From Enterobacter sp. C2 (GTDB lineage Bacteria > Pseudomonadota > Gammaproteobacteria > Enterobacterales > Enterobacteriaceae): a DNA stretch of 64,000 nucleotides. Under the pieces are notes generated by a model. It had not been told where the DNA came from. It ran no database searches and saw only the letters and a list, made by a program, of their open reading frames with translations. Positions 9,157-18,071 of this stretch are shown in pieces; within the stretch, counting starts at the first letter, position 1, and each line of letters starts with the position of its first letter. The stretch spans positions 992,001 through 1,056,000 of the forward strand of contig NZ_CP082269.1 of the NCBI RefSeq assembly GCF_019880405.1, in the 5' to 3' direction. The position numbers and the translations under genes were made by a program.

Positions 9157-9459
9157 ATGAAAATCATATCCGTTAAAACGCTGAAGGAGTTTTGGGCGGT
9201 ACACCCTGATGCAGAGCAGTCGCTTAAAGCGTGGCATGATGAAGTTTTGCAGGCTGAATGGAAAACGCCAGCCGATATCAAGGCCCAGTATCGAAACGCC
9301 AGCATACTTAAAAACAGGCGGGTAGTTTTTAACATTAAGGGAAACGATTACCGTTTAATCGTCTCCATTGCCTATCTGCGAGGATGGGTATACGTGAAAT
9401 TTATCGGAACACATAAAGAGTACGATGCCATCAATGCTGAAAGTGTTGAACGGGGGTAA
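9157..9459 (+). CDS. higB: HigB-type mRNA interferase toxin
   Basis: A 100-residue toxin of the HigB branch of the RelE superfamily. These toxins cleave mRNA on the ribosome. Family features are the N-terminal helix with LKEFWAVHPDAE, the mid segment KNRRVVFNIKGNDYRLIVSI and the C-terminal FIGTHKEYD, where the His and Tyr lie in the family's active region. The toxin gene precedes the antitoxin gene, the typical order for hig loci, with a 5-bp gap. The pair interrupts the ybaB-recR operon, so it is acquired. Confidence 0.88.
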   Translation: MKIISVKTLKEFWAVHPDAEQSLKAWHDEVLQAEWKTPADIKAQYRNASILKNRRVVFNIKGNDYRLIVSIAYLRGWVYVKFIGTHKEYDAINAESVERG

Positions 9460-9464
9460 GTAAG

Positions 9465-9824
9465 ATGCAAATTAAACTCATCAAAAACGAACAGGATTAC
9501 GAAGCTGCTTTAAAAGCTGTAGCACCTATGTTCGATGACGAACCCTTAATAAATACACCGGAAGGGGATTTTTTTGAAGTGATGTGCCTTCTTATAGAAG
9601 AGTATGAGAAGAAGCACCACCCTATCGCTCCGCCCGATCCCATTGAAGCGATTAAATTCAGAATGGAACAGCAGGGGTTAAGCATTGGCGATCTGGAGTC
9701 TGCAATAGGTAAATCTAATCGCGTCTATGAAATTCTAAATCGTAAACGTAATTTAACGTTGCCTATGATTAGAAAGCTTCATGCTCAATTTGGTATTCCC
9801 CTCGAAAGTTTGGTGGGGCAGTAA
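9465..9824 (+). CDS. higA: HigA-type antitoxin with HTH domain
   Basis: A 119-residue antitoxin. The N-terminal half (residues 1-55) is acidic and would wrap the toxin. The C-terminal half (about 58-115) is an XRE-like helix-turn-helix: IKFRMEQQGLSIGDLESAIG, then the recognition helix near SNRVYEILNRKR. This domain order (HTH at the C-terminus) fits the YgjM/HigA branch. It would neutralise HigB and bind the two upstream dyads. A ribosome-binding site (GGGGGTAAGTAAG) overlaps the end of higB, indicating coupled translation. Confidence 0.87.
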   Translation: MQIKLIKNEQDYEAALKAVAPMFDDEPLINTPEGDFFEVMCLLIEEYEKKHHPIAPPDPIEAIKFRMEQQGLSIGDLESAIGKSNRVYEILNRKRNLTLPMIRKLHAQFGIPLESLVGQ

Positions 9825-9922
9825 ACATCGAGACTTTCATTAAGCCGTTAGGCTCCATTAAATCCGATGTGGCATAAATTAATTTAAGTGGTTGATATGT
9901 TTAATTTTAAATTTTGTAAGGG

Positions 9923-9934
9923 GCCGTTCTAATG
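9923..9934 (+). repeat. Right 12-bp direct repeat, overlapping the recR start
   Basis: This second copy of GCCGTTCTAATG contains the recR ATG (9932-9934). The insert end supplies AAGGGG (9918-9923) eight bases upstream, giving recR a good ribosome-binding site of its own. Confidence 0.9.
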
Positions 9935-10540
9935 CAGACCAGTCCGCTGCTGACGCAGCTTATGGAAGCCCTGCGCTGCCTGCCGGGCGTGGGCCCGAAA
10001 TCGGCGCAGCGCATGGCCTTTACGCTTCTGCAGCGCGATCGCAGCGGCGGGATGCGTCTTGCTCAGGCCCTGACGCGGGCGATGTCGGAGATTGGCCACT
10101 GCGCCGACTGCCGTACTTTCACCGAACAGGAGGTGTGTAACATCTGCTCGAACCCGCGTCGCCAGGAGAACGGCCAGATCTGCGTGGTGGAGAGTCCCGC
10201 GGACATCTACGCCATTGAGCAGACCGGGCAGTTCTCTGGCCGCTACTTTGTGCTGATGGGCCACCTGTCGCCGCTCGACGGCATTGGCCCGAACGATATC
10301 GGCCTCGATCGGCTGGAGCAGCGCCTGGAGCGTGAAAAGCTGAAAGAGGTGATCCTCGCCACCAACCCCACGGTGGAAGGGGAAGCGACTGCCAACTACA
10401 TCGCCGAGCTGTGCGGACAGTATGGCGTTGATGCCAGCCGCATCGCCCACGGTGTGCCGGTTGGCGGCGAGCTGGAGATGGTGGATGGTACTACGCTCTC
10501 CCACTCGCTGGCGGGACGTCACAAGATCCGCATTTCGTAA
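9932..10540 (+). CDS. recR: RecR, recombination mediator
   Basis: RecR works with RecF and RecO to load RecA at gaps during RecFOR repair. The 202-residue protein has the N-terminal helix-hairpin-helix ([14 protein letters not shown]), a four-Cys zinc finger (C-x2-C-x8-C-x2-C near residues 57-72) and a Toprim domain ([21 protein letters not shown]). It matches E. coli RecR (201 aa) with one or two altered residues at the extreme C-terminus. Translation coupling to ybaB is lost because of the HigBA insertion. Confidence 0.96.
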   Translation: MQTSPLLTQLMEALRCLPGVGPKSAQRMAFTLLQRDRSGGMRLAQALTRAMSEIGHCADCRTFTEQEVCNICSNPRRQENGQICVVESPADIYAIEQTGQFSGRYFVLMGHLSPLDGIGPNDIGLDRLEQRLEREKLKEVILATNPTVEGEATANYIAELCGQYGVDASRIAHGVPVGGELEMVDGTTLSHSLAGRHKIRIS

Positions 10541-10546
10541 AAAAAA

Positions 10547-10568
10547 CGGGGGCATTTTTCTGCCCCCG
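10547..10568. terminator. Terminator after recR
   Basis: Stem CGGGGGCA (10547-10554) pairs with TGCCCCCG (10561-10568) across a TTTTTC loop, with an A-run before it. On the plus strand the following bases are CTTGAAATT, so the U tract is poor. It abuts the htpG heat-shock -35 element. Confidence 0.6.
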
Positions 10569-10597
10569 CTTGAAATTCTTCCGCCATATCCCCATTT
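10569..10597 (+). promoter_or_regulatory. Sigma-32 heat-shock promoter of htpG
   Basis: CTTGAAA (10569-10575), a 14-bp spacer, then CCCCATTT (10590-10597) is an essentially perfect RpoH (sigma-32) promoter. It lies 41 bp before the htpG ATG. Transcription should start near 10603-10606. Confidence 0.9.
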
Positions 10598-10600
10598 CCC

Positions 10601-10627
10601 CCTCAACACCAAATGGCATTGTTGAGG
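10601..10627 (+). promoter_or_regulatory. htpG leader hairpin covering the ribosome-binding site
   Basis: CCTCAACA (10601-10608) pairs with TGTTGAGG (10620-10627); TATTTTTT follows. The 3' arm contains GAGG, the only Shine-Dalgarno match before the ATG at 10638. The full stem can form only on transcripts that start upstream of the sigma-32 start. It resembles either a small terminator or a translation block on read-through RNA. Function is inferred. Confidence 0.5.
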
Positions 10628-10637
10628 TATTTTTTCG

Positions 10638-12512
10638 ATGAAAGGACAAGAAACACGCGGCTTCCAGTCAGAAGTAAAACAGCTTCTGCATCTGATGATC
10701 CATTCTCTCTACTCCAACAAAGAGATCTTCCTGCGTGAGCTTATCTCTAACGCCTCGGATGCGGCAGACAAGCTGCGTTTCCGTGCGTTGTCAAAACCCG
10801 AGCTGTACGAGGGTGATGGTGAGCTACGCGTGCGCGTCTCTTTTGATAAAGAGAAGCGTACTCTGACCATTGCCGACAACGGTATTGGTATGAACCGCGA
10901 CGAAGTGATCGACCATCTGGGTACGATTGCTAAATCCGGCACCAAAGCATTTCTCCAGTCGATGGGCTCCGACCAGGCAAAAGATAGCCAGCTGATCGGC
11001 CAGTTCGGCGTCGGCTTCTACTCGGCGTTTATCGTTGCTGATAAAGTCACCGTGCGCACCCGCGCGGCAGGCGACAGCGCAGAGAACGGCGTGTTCTGGG
11101 AATCCGCAGGCGAGGGCGACTACACCGTTGCCGATATCACCAAAGAGGATCGCGGGACTGAGATCACCCTGCACCTGCGCGAAGGCGAAGATGACTTCCT
11201 CAACGACTGGCGCGTGCGCTCGATCATCAGCAAATACTCCGACCATATCGCGCTGCCGGTAGAGATCGAGAAGCACGACGAGCAGGATGGCGAAACCGTC
11301 ATCAGTTGGGAGAAGATCAACAAGGCCCAGGCGCTCTGGACGCGCAGCAAGTCCGAAATCAGCGACGACGAATACAAAGAGTTCTACAAGCATATTGCCC
11401 ACGACTTCACCGATCCGCTGGCCTGGAGCCACAATCGCGTAGAGGGCAAGCAGGAGTACACCAGCCTGCTCTATATTCCGGCCCAGGCACCGTGGGATAT
11501 GTGGAACCGCGATCACAAGCATGGCCTGAAGCTCTACGTACAGCGCGTCTTCATCATGGACGAGGCTGAGCAGTTCATGCCGAACTACCTGCGCTTTGTG
11601 CGCGGCCTGATTGACTCCAACGATCTGCCGCTCAACGTGTCGCGTGAAATTCTGCAGGACAGCTCCGTCACCCGCAACCTGCGTAGCGCCCTGACCAAAC
11701 GTGCGCTGCAGATGCTTGAGAAGCTGGCAAAAGATGATGCCGAGAAATATCAGGGCTTCTGGAAACAGTTCGGCCTGGTGTTAAAAGAGGGCCCGGCGGA
11801 AGATAGCGCGAACCAGGAGGCGATTGCCAAACTGCTGCGCTTCGCCTCTACCCATACCGACTCTGCCGAGCAGACGGTAGCGCTGGCGGACTACGTCTCC
11901 CGCATGAAAGAGGGCCAGGAGAAGATCTACTACATCACCGCCGACAGCTACGCCGCTGCGAAGAGCAGCCCGCACCTTGAGCTGCTGCGTAAGAAAGGCA
12001 TCGAAGTGCTGCTGCTCTCCGATCGCATCGACGAGTGGATGATGAGCTACCTTACCGAGTTCGACGGCAAGTCCTTCCAGTCGGTGGCGAAAGCCGATGA
12101 GTCGCTGGATAAGCTGAACGACGAGGTAGACGAGAGCGCGAAAGAGGCCGAGAAAGCCCTGGAGCCGTTCGTTGAGCGCGTGAAGACCCTGTTGGGCGAC
12201 CGCGTGAAAGAGGTGCGCTTTACCCACCGTCTCACCGATACGCCGGCGATTGTCACGACCGACAACGACGAGATGAGCACTCAGATGGCGAAGCTGTTTG
12301 CCGCTGCGGGCCAGGCCGTGCCGGAAGTGAAGTACATCTTCGAACTTAACCCGGACCACGTGCTGGTGAAGCGCACCGCTGATATCCAGGACGAAGCCCA
12401 GTTCAAAGCATGGATTGAACTGCTGCTGGATCAGGCCCTGTTTGCCGAGCGCGGCACGCTGGAAGATCCGAACCAGTTTATCCGCCGCATGAACCAGCTG
12501 CTGGTTTCTTAA
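10638..12512 (+). CDS. htpG: HtpG, Hsp90-family chaperone
   Basis: A cytoplasmic ATP-dependent chaperone, 624 aa, the E. coli length. The N-terminal GHKL ATPase domain shows [14 protein letters not shown], the DNGIGM motif and [11 protein letters not shown]. The middle domain has the catalytic-arginine region (NVSREILQ), and a C-terminal dimerisation domain follows. It helps remodel client proteins with DnaK. A sigma-32 promoter lies directly upstream, so it is heat-induced as in E. coli. Confidence 0.98.
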   Translation: MKGQETRGFQSEVKQLLHLMIHSLYSNKEIFLRELISNASDAADKLRFRALSKPELYEGDGELRVRVSFDKEKRTLTIADNGIGMNRDEVIDHLGTIAKSGTKAFLQSMGSDQAKDSQLIGQFGVGFYSAFIVADKVTVRTRAAGDSAENGVFWESAGEGDYTVADITKEDRGTEITLHLREGEDDFLNDWRVRSIISKYSDHIALPVEIEKHDEQDGETVISWEKINKAQALWTRSKSEISDDEYKEFYKHIAHDFTDPLAWSHNRVEGKQEYTSLLYIPAQAPWDMWNRDHKHGLKLYVQRVFIMDEAEQFMPNYLRFVRGLIDSNDLPLNVSREILQDSSVTRNLRSALTKRALQMLEKLAKDDAEKYQGFWKQFGLVLKEGPAEDSANQEAIAKLLRFASTHTDSAEQTVALADYVSRMKEGQEKIYYITADSYAAAKSSPHLELLRKKGIEVLLLSDRIDEWMMSYLTEFDGKSFQSVAKADESLDKLNDEVDESAKEAEKALEPFVERVKTLLGDRVKEVRFTHRLTDTPAIVTTDNDEMSTQMAKLFAAAGQAVPEVKYIFELNPDHVLVKRTADIQDEAQFKAWIELLLDQALFAERGTLEDPNQFIRRMNQLLVS

Positions 12513-12525
12513 TCGCTCTACACAC

Positions 12526-12556
12526 CGTTCCCTCTTGCCCCCGGTAAGGGGGAACG
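12526..12556 (+). terminator. Hairpin after htpG
   Basis: CGTTCCC (12526-12532) can pair with GGGAACG (12550-12556), and a shorter CCCCC/GGGGG alternative lies inside. No T tract follows, so this is only a candidate. Confidence 0.4.
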
Positions 12557-12700
12557 ATTCAGCTGCTCAACTTCCCGCCGAACCCGCCTGCATAAGCCTC
12601 GCTTCCTTGTGGTGATACTGACTTTAGTGGTATGGTTTTCGCTTCAAACAACGTTGTATACCTGTCATCAATTATCTGGGTATAAAAATTCAAAACGTAG

Positions 12701-13357
<657 letters not shown>

Positions 13358-13380
13358 AGACTCTCGGTTAATGCGTTTCT

Positions 13381-13411
13381 CCCCGGTGCCTTCGCCGGGG
13401 ATGTTCTTTTC
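13381..13411 (+). terminator. Terminator after adk
   Basis: CCCCGG (13381-13386) pairs with CCGGGG (13395-13400), and ATGTTCTTTT follows. It lies 24 bp past the adk stop. Confidence 0.65.
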
Positions 13412-13547
13412 CCATTTCCCCCATTTTCCCCCAAGCTTTTCCCTTTCGCAGCAATGGGTTTCGTTTACGCCCGTTTCAGTTACAATTCTCACAGGTACTA
13501 TTCTCACAAGTAATATTTTCTCAAGATTAAATGAATATGAGGCGCGA

Positions 13548-14510
13548 ATGAGTCACGCGAAAACCGGCATTCTGCTGGCGAATCTGGGTACACCTGATGC
13601 TCCCACCCCCGCAGCGGTCAAACGCTATCTCCGCCAGTTTTTAAGCGATCGACGCGTAGTGGATACGCCGCGCCTGCTGTGGTGGCCGCTGCTGCGCGGC
13701 GTGATCCTGCCGATTCGTTCTCCGCGCGTGGCGAAGCTCTATCAATCCGTGTGGATGGAGGAGGGCTCGCCGCTGATGGTCTATAGCCGTCGCCAGCAGC
13801 GGGCGCTGGCTGCCCGGCTGGATGACGTACCGGTGGCGCTGGGGATGAGCTACGGCTCGCCTTCGCTGGAGAGCGCGGTAGATGAGCTGATCTCTCAGGA
13901 CGTAGAGCACATTGTGGTTCTGCCGCTCTATCCGCAGTACTCCTGCTCAACCGTGGCCGCCGTCTGGGATGAGCTTGGACGGATCCTGCAACGTAAGCGC
14001 AGCATTCCCGGTATCTCATTGATCCGTGACTATGCCGACAACCGGTCGTACATTGACGCGCTGGCTAACAGCGTGCGCGCCTCGTTTGCCCGCCACGGCG
14101 AGCCGGATCTGCTCCTGCTCTCCTATCACGGCATTCCCCAGCGCTATGCGGAAGAGGGTGACGTCTATCCCCAGCGCTGCCGTGATACTACCCGCGAGCT
14201 GGTTTCGGCCCTCGGCATGCCGCCGGAGAAGGTGATGATGACTTTCCAGTCGCGCTTTGGCCGCGAGCCGTGGCTGACCCCCTATACCGACGAGACGCTG
14301 AAGATGCTGGGTGAGAAAGGGGTGAAGCATATTCAGGTCATCTGTCCGGGCTTCTCCTCCGACTGTCTGGAGACGCTGGAGGAGATTGCGGTGCAGAACC
14401 GGGAATTTTTCCTCGAAGCCGGCGGCGAGAAATATGAATACATTCCTGCGCTTAATGATTCCGCCGATCATATTGACATGATGCTGGACCTGACAGCCCC
14501 CTACCGCTAA
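13548..14510 (+). CDS. hemH: Ferrochelatase
   Basis: Final step of haem synthesis: inserts Fe2+ into protoporphyrin IX. The 320-residue protein matches E. coli HemH in length. It has the N-terminal [13 protein letters not shown], the catalytic His in LLLSYHGIP and the Glu-rich helix near C...DCLETLEEI. The frame is open much further upstream, but the ATG at 13548 starts the conserved protein ([10 protein letters not shown]) and follows a GAGGCG ribosome-binding site. In E. coli, aes follows; here gsk follows directly. Confidence 0.97.
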   Translation: MSHAKTGILLANLGTPDAPTPAAVKRYLRQFLSDRRVVDTPRLLWWPLLRGVILPIRSPRVAKLYQSVWMEEGSPLMVYSRRQQRALAARLDDVPVALGMSYGSPSLESAVDELISQDVEHIVVLPLYPQYSCSTVAAVWDELGRILQRKRSIPGISLIRDYADNRSYIDALANSVRASFARHGEPDLLLLSYHGIPQRYAEEGDVYPQRCRDTTRELVSALGMPPEKVMMTFQSRFGREPWLTPYTDETLKMLGEKGVKHIQVICPGFSSDCLETLEEIAVQNREFFLEAGGEKYEYIPALNDSADHIDMMLDLTAPYR

Positions 14511-14574
14511 TCGCGCCCGGTGCCGGGAGTGTGCTACCATTCCCGGCCCAATTGGTTATTCATAATTAACGCGA

Positions 14575-15879
14575 ATGAAATTTCCCGGTAAACGCAAATC
14601 CAAGCACTATTTTCCTGTTAACGCCCGCGATCCGCTTCTGCAACAGAGCCAACCGGAGAGCGATGCCAATGCCTCATGGGTGGTCGGTATCGATCAGACG
14701 CTGGTGGATATTGAAGCCAAAGTGGACGATGCGTTTATCCAGCGCTATGCCCTCAGCGTCGGTCATTCGCTGATCATCAGCGATGAGGCTGCCGATGCGC
14801 TCTACAAAGAGCTGATCCGCGACAATCTCATTACCCACCAGTTTGCCGGTGGCACTATCGGCAACACCATGCACAACTACTCCGTACTGGCAGATGACCG
14901 CTCGGTGCTGCTGGGCGTGATGTGCAGCAACGTCGAAATCGGCGGCTACGCCTATCGCTACCTCTGTAACACCTCCAGTCGTACCGACCTTAACTATCTG
15001 CAGGGCGTTGACGGGCCGATTGGCCGCTGCTTTACGCTGGTCGGCGAGGCGGGGGAGCGCACCTTTGCTATCAGCCCTGGCTATATGAACCAGCTGCGTC
15101 CGGAGAGCATCCCCGAGTCGGTAATTGCAGGCGCCTCCGCGCTGGTGCTCTCCTCCTATCTGGTGCGCGGCAAGCCAGGCGAGCCGATGCGTGAGGCGAC
15201 CATGAAGGCGGTAGAGTACGCCAAAAAGCACAACGTGCCGGTGGTGTTAACCCTCGGCACCAAGTATGTGATTGCCGATAACCCCGAATGGTGGCGCGAC
15301 TTCCTCAAGGAAAATGTCTCGATCCTGGCGATGAACGAGGAGGAGGCCGAAGCGCTGACCGGGCTGAGCGATCCGCTGCTGGCCTGCGATAAGGCGCTGG
15401 ACTGGGTTGACCTGGTGCTCTGCACCGCCGGTCCAGTGGGGCTGTACATGGCAGGCTTTACCGAGGAGTCGGCGAAGCGTAAAACCCAGCATCCGCTGCT
15501 GCCGGGGGCCATCGCCGAGTTTAACCAGTACGAGTTTAGCCGGGCAATGCGTCACCAGGACTGTGAACAGCCGCTGCGTATCTTCTCCCACATTGCGCCG
15601 TACATGGGCGGGCCGGAGAAGATCATGAACACCAACGGTGCCGGCGATGGTGCACTGGCCGCGCTGCTGCACGATATCACTGCCAATAATTTCCACCGCA
15701 GCAACGTGCCTAACTCCAGCAAGCATAACTACACCTGGCTGACCTACTCATCGCTGGCGCAGGTGTGTAAATACGCTAACCGAGTTAGTTACCAGGTTCT
15801 GAACCAGCACTCGCCGCGCCTGACGCGGGGCCTGCCGGAGCGGGAAGATAGCCTGGAAGAGGCCTACTGGGAGCGTTAA
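14575..15879 (+). CDS. gsk: Inosine-guanosine kinase
   Basis: Phosphorylates inosine and guanosine to IMP and GMP in purine salvage. A PfkB-family kinase of 434 residues, the E. coli length. It has the substrate-side GGTIGNTMHNYSVLAD stretch and the catalytic anion-hole motif NTNGAGDGALAALL near residues 350-363. It sits 64 bp after hemH; the aes esterase gene that separates them in E. coli (on the opposite strand) is missing. Confidence 0.96.
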   Translation: MKFPGKRKSKHYFPVNARDPLLQQSQPESDANASWVVGIDQTLVDIEAKVDDAFIQRYALSVGHSLIISDEAADALYKELIRDNLITHQFAGGTIGNTMHNYSVLADDRSVLLGVMCSNVEIGGYAYRYLCNTSSRTDLNYLQGVDGPIGRCFTLVGEAGERTFAISPGYMNQLRPESIPESVIAGASALVLSSYLVRGKPGEPMREATMKAVEYAKKHNVPVVLTLGTKYVIADNPEWWRDFLKENVSILAMNEEEAEALTGLSDPLLACDKALDWVDLVLCTAGPVGLYMAGFTEESAKRKTQHPLLPGAIAEFNQYEFSRAMRHQDCEQPLRIFSHIAPYMGGPEKIMNTNGAGDGALAALLHDITANNFHRSNVPNSSKHNYTWLTYSSLAQVCKYANRVSYQVLNQHSPRLTRGLPEREDSLEEAYWER

Positions 15880-15884
15880 TCGCG

Positions 15885-15910
15885 AGCCCGCCGCTGGCGG
15901 GCTTGAATTT
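15885..15910 (+). terminator. Terminator after gsk
   Basis: GCCCGCC (15886-15892), loop GCT, GGCGGGC (15896-15902), then TTGAATTTCT. It marks the end of the conserved block before the accessory region. Confidence 0.75.
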
Positions 15911-16071
15911 CTCTGTTAAACACGCAAACCTTATTTACAGCCAACGTAAAGAAATGAAAAAACCCCGATAAATAAAGTGGGATTATGCCAAAATAAGGCC
16001 GTGTTTAACTACCGAGGACAATTTTTAATCCACACTGAGGAAAAGCAACAACGTGGATAAGTTGTAAAATT

Positions 16072-16170
16072 ATGAACAAGATGTTCGCACCCACACCGAT
16101 CGTTTTCTCCTGTCTTCATCTCTCATCCCACTGTTCGATCTGCGACCAGCACTGGCGCTCTGCGCTATAG
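16072..16170 (+). CDS. Candidate leader peptide upstream of mdtJI
   Basis: A 32-codon ORF (ATG 16072, TAG 16168) lies in the 360-bp leader between gsk and mdtJ. It reads MNKMFAPTPIVFSCLHLSSH and ends HCSICDQHWRSAL. I recall that E. coli mdtJI is preceded by a short upstream ORF of similar size, mdtU, needed for spermidine-dependent expression. Position and length fit that role, and this would be its counterpart. The ribosome-binding site is weak (GGATAAG). I have not compared the peptides, so the identity is an inference. Confidence 0.5.
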   Translation: MNKMFAPTPIVFSCLHLSSHCSICDQHWRSAL

Positions 16171-16264
16171 TTCCGTTCTCTCCTTTTCCTAATAATTTAA
16201 TTTTACTCTGCAACGCGCCTATTTTTGCGCGGCGGATATCTGTTTCTCATTAAGGAGAGAAATT

Positions 16265-16615
16265 ATGCGCTACTGGATTTTATTAGCTCTGGCTATTGTG
16301 GCTGAAATAACCGGCACGCTGTCAATGAAATGGGCCAGCGTCAACGATGACAAGGCGGGATTTATTTTCATGCTGGTGATGATCGCACTGTCGTATATCT
16401 TCCTGTCGTTTGCCGTAAAACGCATTGCCCTCGGCGTCGCCTATGCCATCTGGGAAGGGCTGGGTATTTTATTAATTACGCTGTTTAGCGTAATGCTGTT
16501 CGATGAAACCTTATCGGCAATGAAAATCGTAGGCTTACTCACCCTGGTGACGGGCGTGGCGCTGATCAAATCCGGCACCCTGTCCCGTAAGGAGCAGCAG
16601 CATGACTACGTTTAA
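16265..16615 (+). CDS. mdtJ: MdtJ, SMR-family spermidine exporter subunit
   Basis: A 116-residue small multidrug resistance protein with four membrane helices. It begins [23 protein letters not shown], with the SMR membrane Glu near residue 14, and has [13 protein letters not shown] and the terminal LIKSG. It matches E. coli MdtJ, which with MdtI forms a heterodimer exporting spermidine. It overlaps mdtI by 14 bp. In E. coli the pair is near 36 min, so this location is unlike the E. coli one. Confidence 0.93.
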   Translation: MRYWILLALAIVAEITGTLSMKWASVNDDKAGFIFMLVMIALSYIFLSFAVKRIALGVAYAIWEGLGILLITLFSVMLFDETLSAMKIVGLLTLVTGVALIKSGTLSRKEQQHDYV

Positions 16616-16931
16616 TGTTGTGCATATTGCCTGGCTGGCGCTGGCGATTGGTCTTGAGATCGTTGCCAACATCGCCCTTAAATATTCCAACGGCTTTCGT
16701 CGGCCCCTCCACGGCGTGCTATCCCTTGTCGCCGTGCTGGCAGCGTTTAGTGCCCTGTCGCAGGCGGTAAAGGGTATCGATCTCTCAGTTGCCTATGCGC
16801 TATGGGGTAGTTTTGGCCTGGTCGCTACCGTGGCAGCAGGCTGGGTGCTGTTTGGTCAGCGGCTGAACCGAATTGGCTGGCTGGGTGTGGCACTGTTAAC
16901 CACGGGCGTGGTGCTCATCAAGCTTGCCTGA
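16602..16931 (+). CDS. mdtI: MdtI, SMR-family spermidine exporter subunit
   Basis: A 109-residue partner of MdtJ. Four membrane helices, with [17 protein letters not shown] (SMR Glu) and [16 protein letters not shown], match E. coli MdtI closely. Both subunits are needed for spermidine efflux in E. coli. The start overlaps the end of mdtJ, so translation is probably coupled. The operon stands between gsk and mesX, within the accessory block. Confidence 0.93.
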   Translation: MTTFNVVHIAWLALAIGLEIVANIALKYSNGFRRPLHGVLSLVAVLAAFSALSQAVKGIDLSVAYALWGSFGLVATVAAGWVLFGQRLNRIGWLGVALLTTGVVLIKLA

Positions 16932-16960
16932 TGAAAATGCGCAGGCTGGTATCGCGATCG

Positions 16961-16993
16961 TGAAAGTTCTTCATGTTGAATGAAATTAAATCA
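16961..16993 (+). promoter_or_regulatory. Tandem MetR-like sites upstream of mesX
   Basis: TGAAAGTTCTTCA (16961-16973) matches the MetR consensus TGAA-N5-TTCA exactly. A second site, TGAAATTAAATCA (16981-16993), has one mismatch and starts exactly 20 bp later, about two helical turns. The ATG of mesX is 67 bp downstream. Homocysteine-responsive activation by MetR is inferred. Confidence 0.6.
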
Positions 16994-17060
16994 CTTTTAC
17001 TCACGCAGTGACTCAGGCATAAAGTGATCATGTTATTAACAATAGATCATACAGATTACG

Positions 17061-18044
17061 ATGAATAATTCGATTACATTTAACGTGAAGAGCCTCCGCT
17101 TCGACGAGAATTATAATCCCTCGGAGAGCACGCGGATCACCACAAATTTTGCTAATTTAGCCAGAGGCGAGAAGCGGCAGGATAATTTACGCAATGCCTT
17201 AACGATGATCGATAATCGGTTCAACGCGCTGGCGCATTGGGACAACCCTAAAAGCGATCGCTACACCGTTGAGCTGGACATCATCTCCGTCGAAATGAAT
17301 ATTGCGGTTGAAGGCAAGCACACTGCTTTTCCTGTCATTGAAGTGTTGAAAACCAACATTGTCGACCGTAAAACGGATGCGCGCATTGAGGGGATCGTCG
17401 GCAATAATTTCTCTTCTTACGTCCGTGACTATGATTTTAGCGTCCTGCTGTCCGAGCATAACAAAAACGGCGCGGGATTTAGCACGCCGGATAACTTTGG
17501 CGATCTCCACGGCAATATTTTTAAGCGGTTTGTTGAGTCAGATTGCTATAAAGAGGCGTTTACGAAAGCTCCGGTTATCTGCTTAAGCGTATCGAGTAAA
17601 AACGTCTATCAACGCACAGGCAATCAGCACCCCGTACTGGGCATCGAATATCAGCAGGACAGCCCCTCCCTGACCGATCGCTATTTTGCCAAAATGGGGC
17701 TGCAGGTGCGCTTTTTTATGCCGCAGGGTAGCGTTGCGCCATTGGCGTTCTATTTTGCCGGCGATCTGCTGCGTGACTATAGCGACCTGGAGCTTATCAG
17801 CACCATCAGCACCATGGAGACATTCCAGAAAATTTACCGCCCGGAGATCTATAACGCTAACTCAGCGGCAGGAAATATCTATCAGCCCAGCCTGAACTAC
17901 CGGGACTATTCGCTTACGCAAATTGTTTACGATCGAGAAGAACGCAGCCGGTTAGCTATTGAGCAGGGAAGGTTTACCGAAGCGCACTTTATTAAACCTT
18001 ACCAGACAATCCTTGAGCAATGGTCAACGCATTCCGTTCTTTGA
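17061..18044 (+). CDS. mesX: MesX, DUF1852 partner of methionine synthase MesD
   Basis: A 327-residue DUF1852-family protein with no signal peptide. DUF1852 genes are found beside short MetE-like methionine synthases. In Acinetobacter baylyi the pair is called MesX/MesD, and MesX is required for MesD activity, though its chemistry is not known. Here mesD follows after 27 bp on the same strand, which supports the call. Internal features: LFQ-poor N-terminus, VYQRTGNQHPVLGIEYQQ, and FFMPQGSVAPLAFYFAGDLL. Upstream MetR-like sites suggest methionine control. Confidence 0.85.
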   Translation: MNNSITFNVKSLRFDENYNPSESTRITTNFANLARGEKRQDNLRNALTMIDNRFNALAHWDNPKSDRYTVELDIISVEMNIAVEGKHTAFPVIEVLKTNIVDRKTDARIEGIVGNNFSSYVRDYDFSVLLSEHNKNGAGFSTPDNFGDLHGNIFKRFVESDCYKEAFTKAPVICLSVSSKNVYQRTGNQHPVLGIEYQQDSPSLTDRYFAKMGLQVRFFMPQGSVAPLAFYFAGDLLRDYSDLELISTISTMETFQKIYRPEIYNANSAAGNIYQPSLNYRDYSLTQIVYDREERSRLAIEQGRFTEAHFIKPYQTILEQWSTHSVL

Positions 18045-18071
18045 TTAACAATAAATATAAGGTCACCTGCT

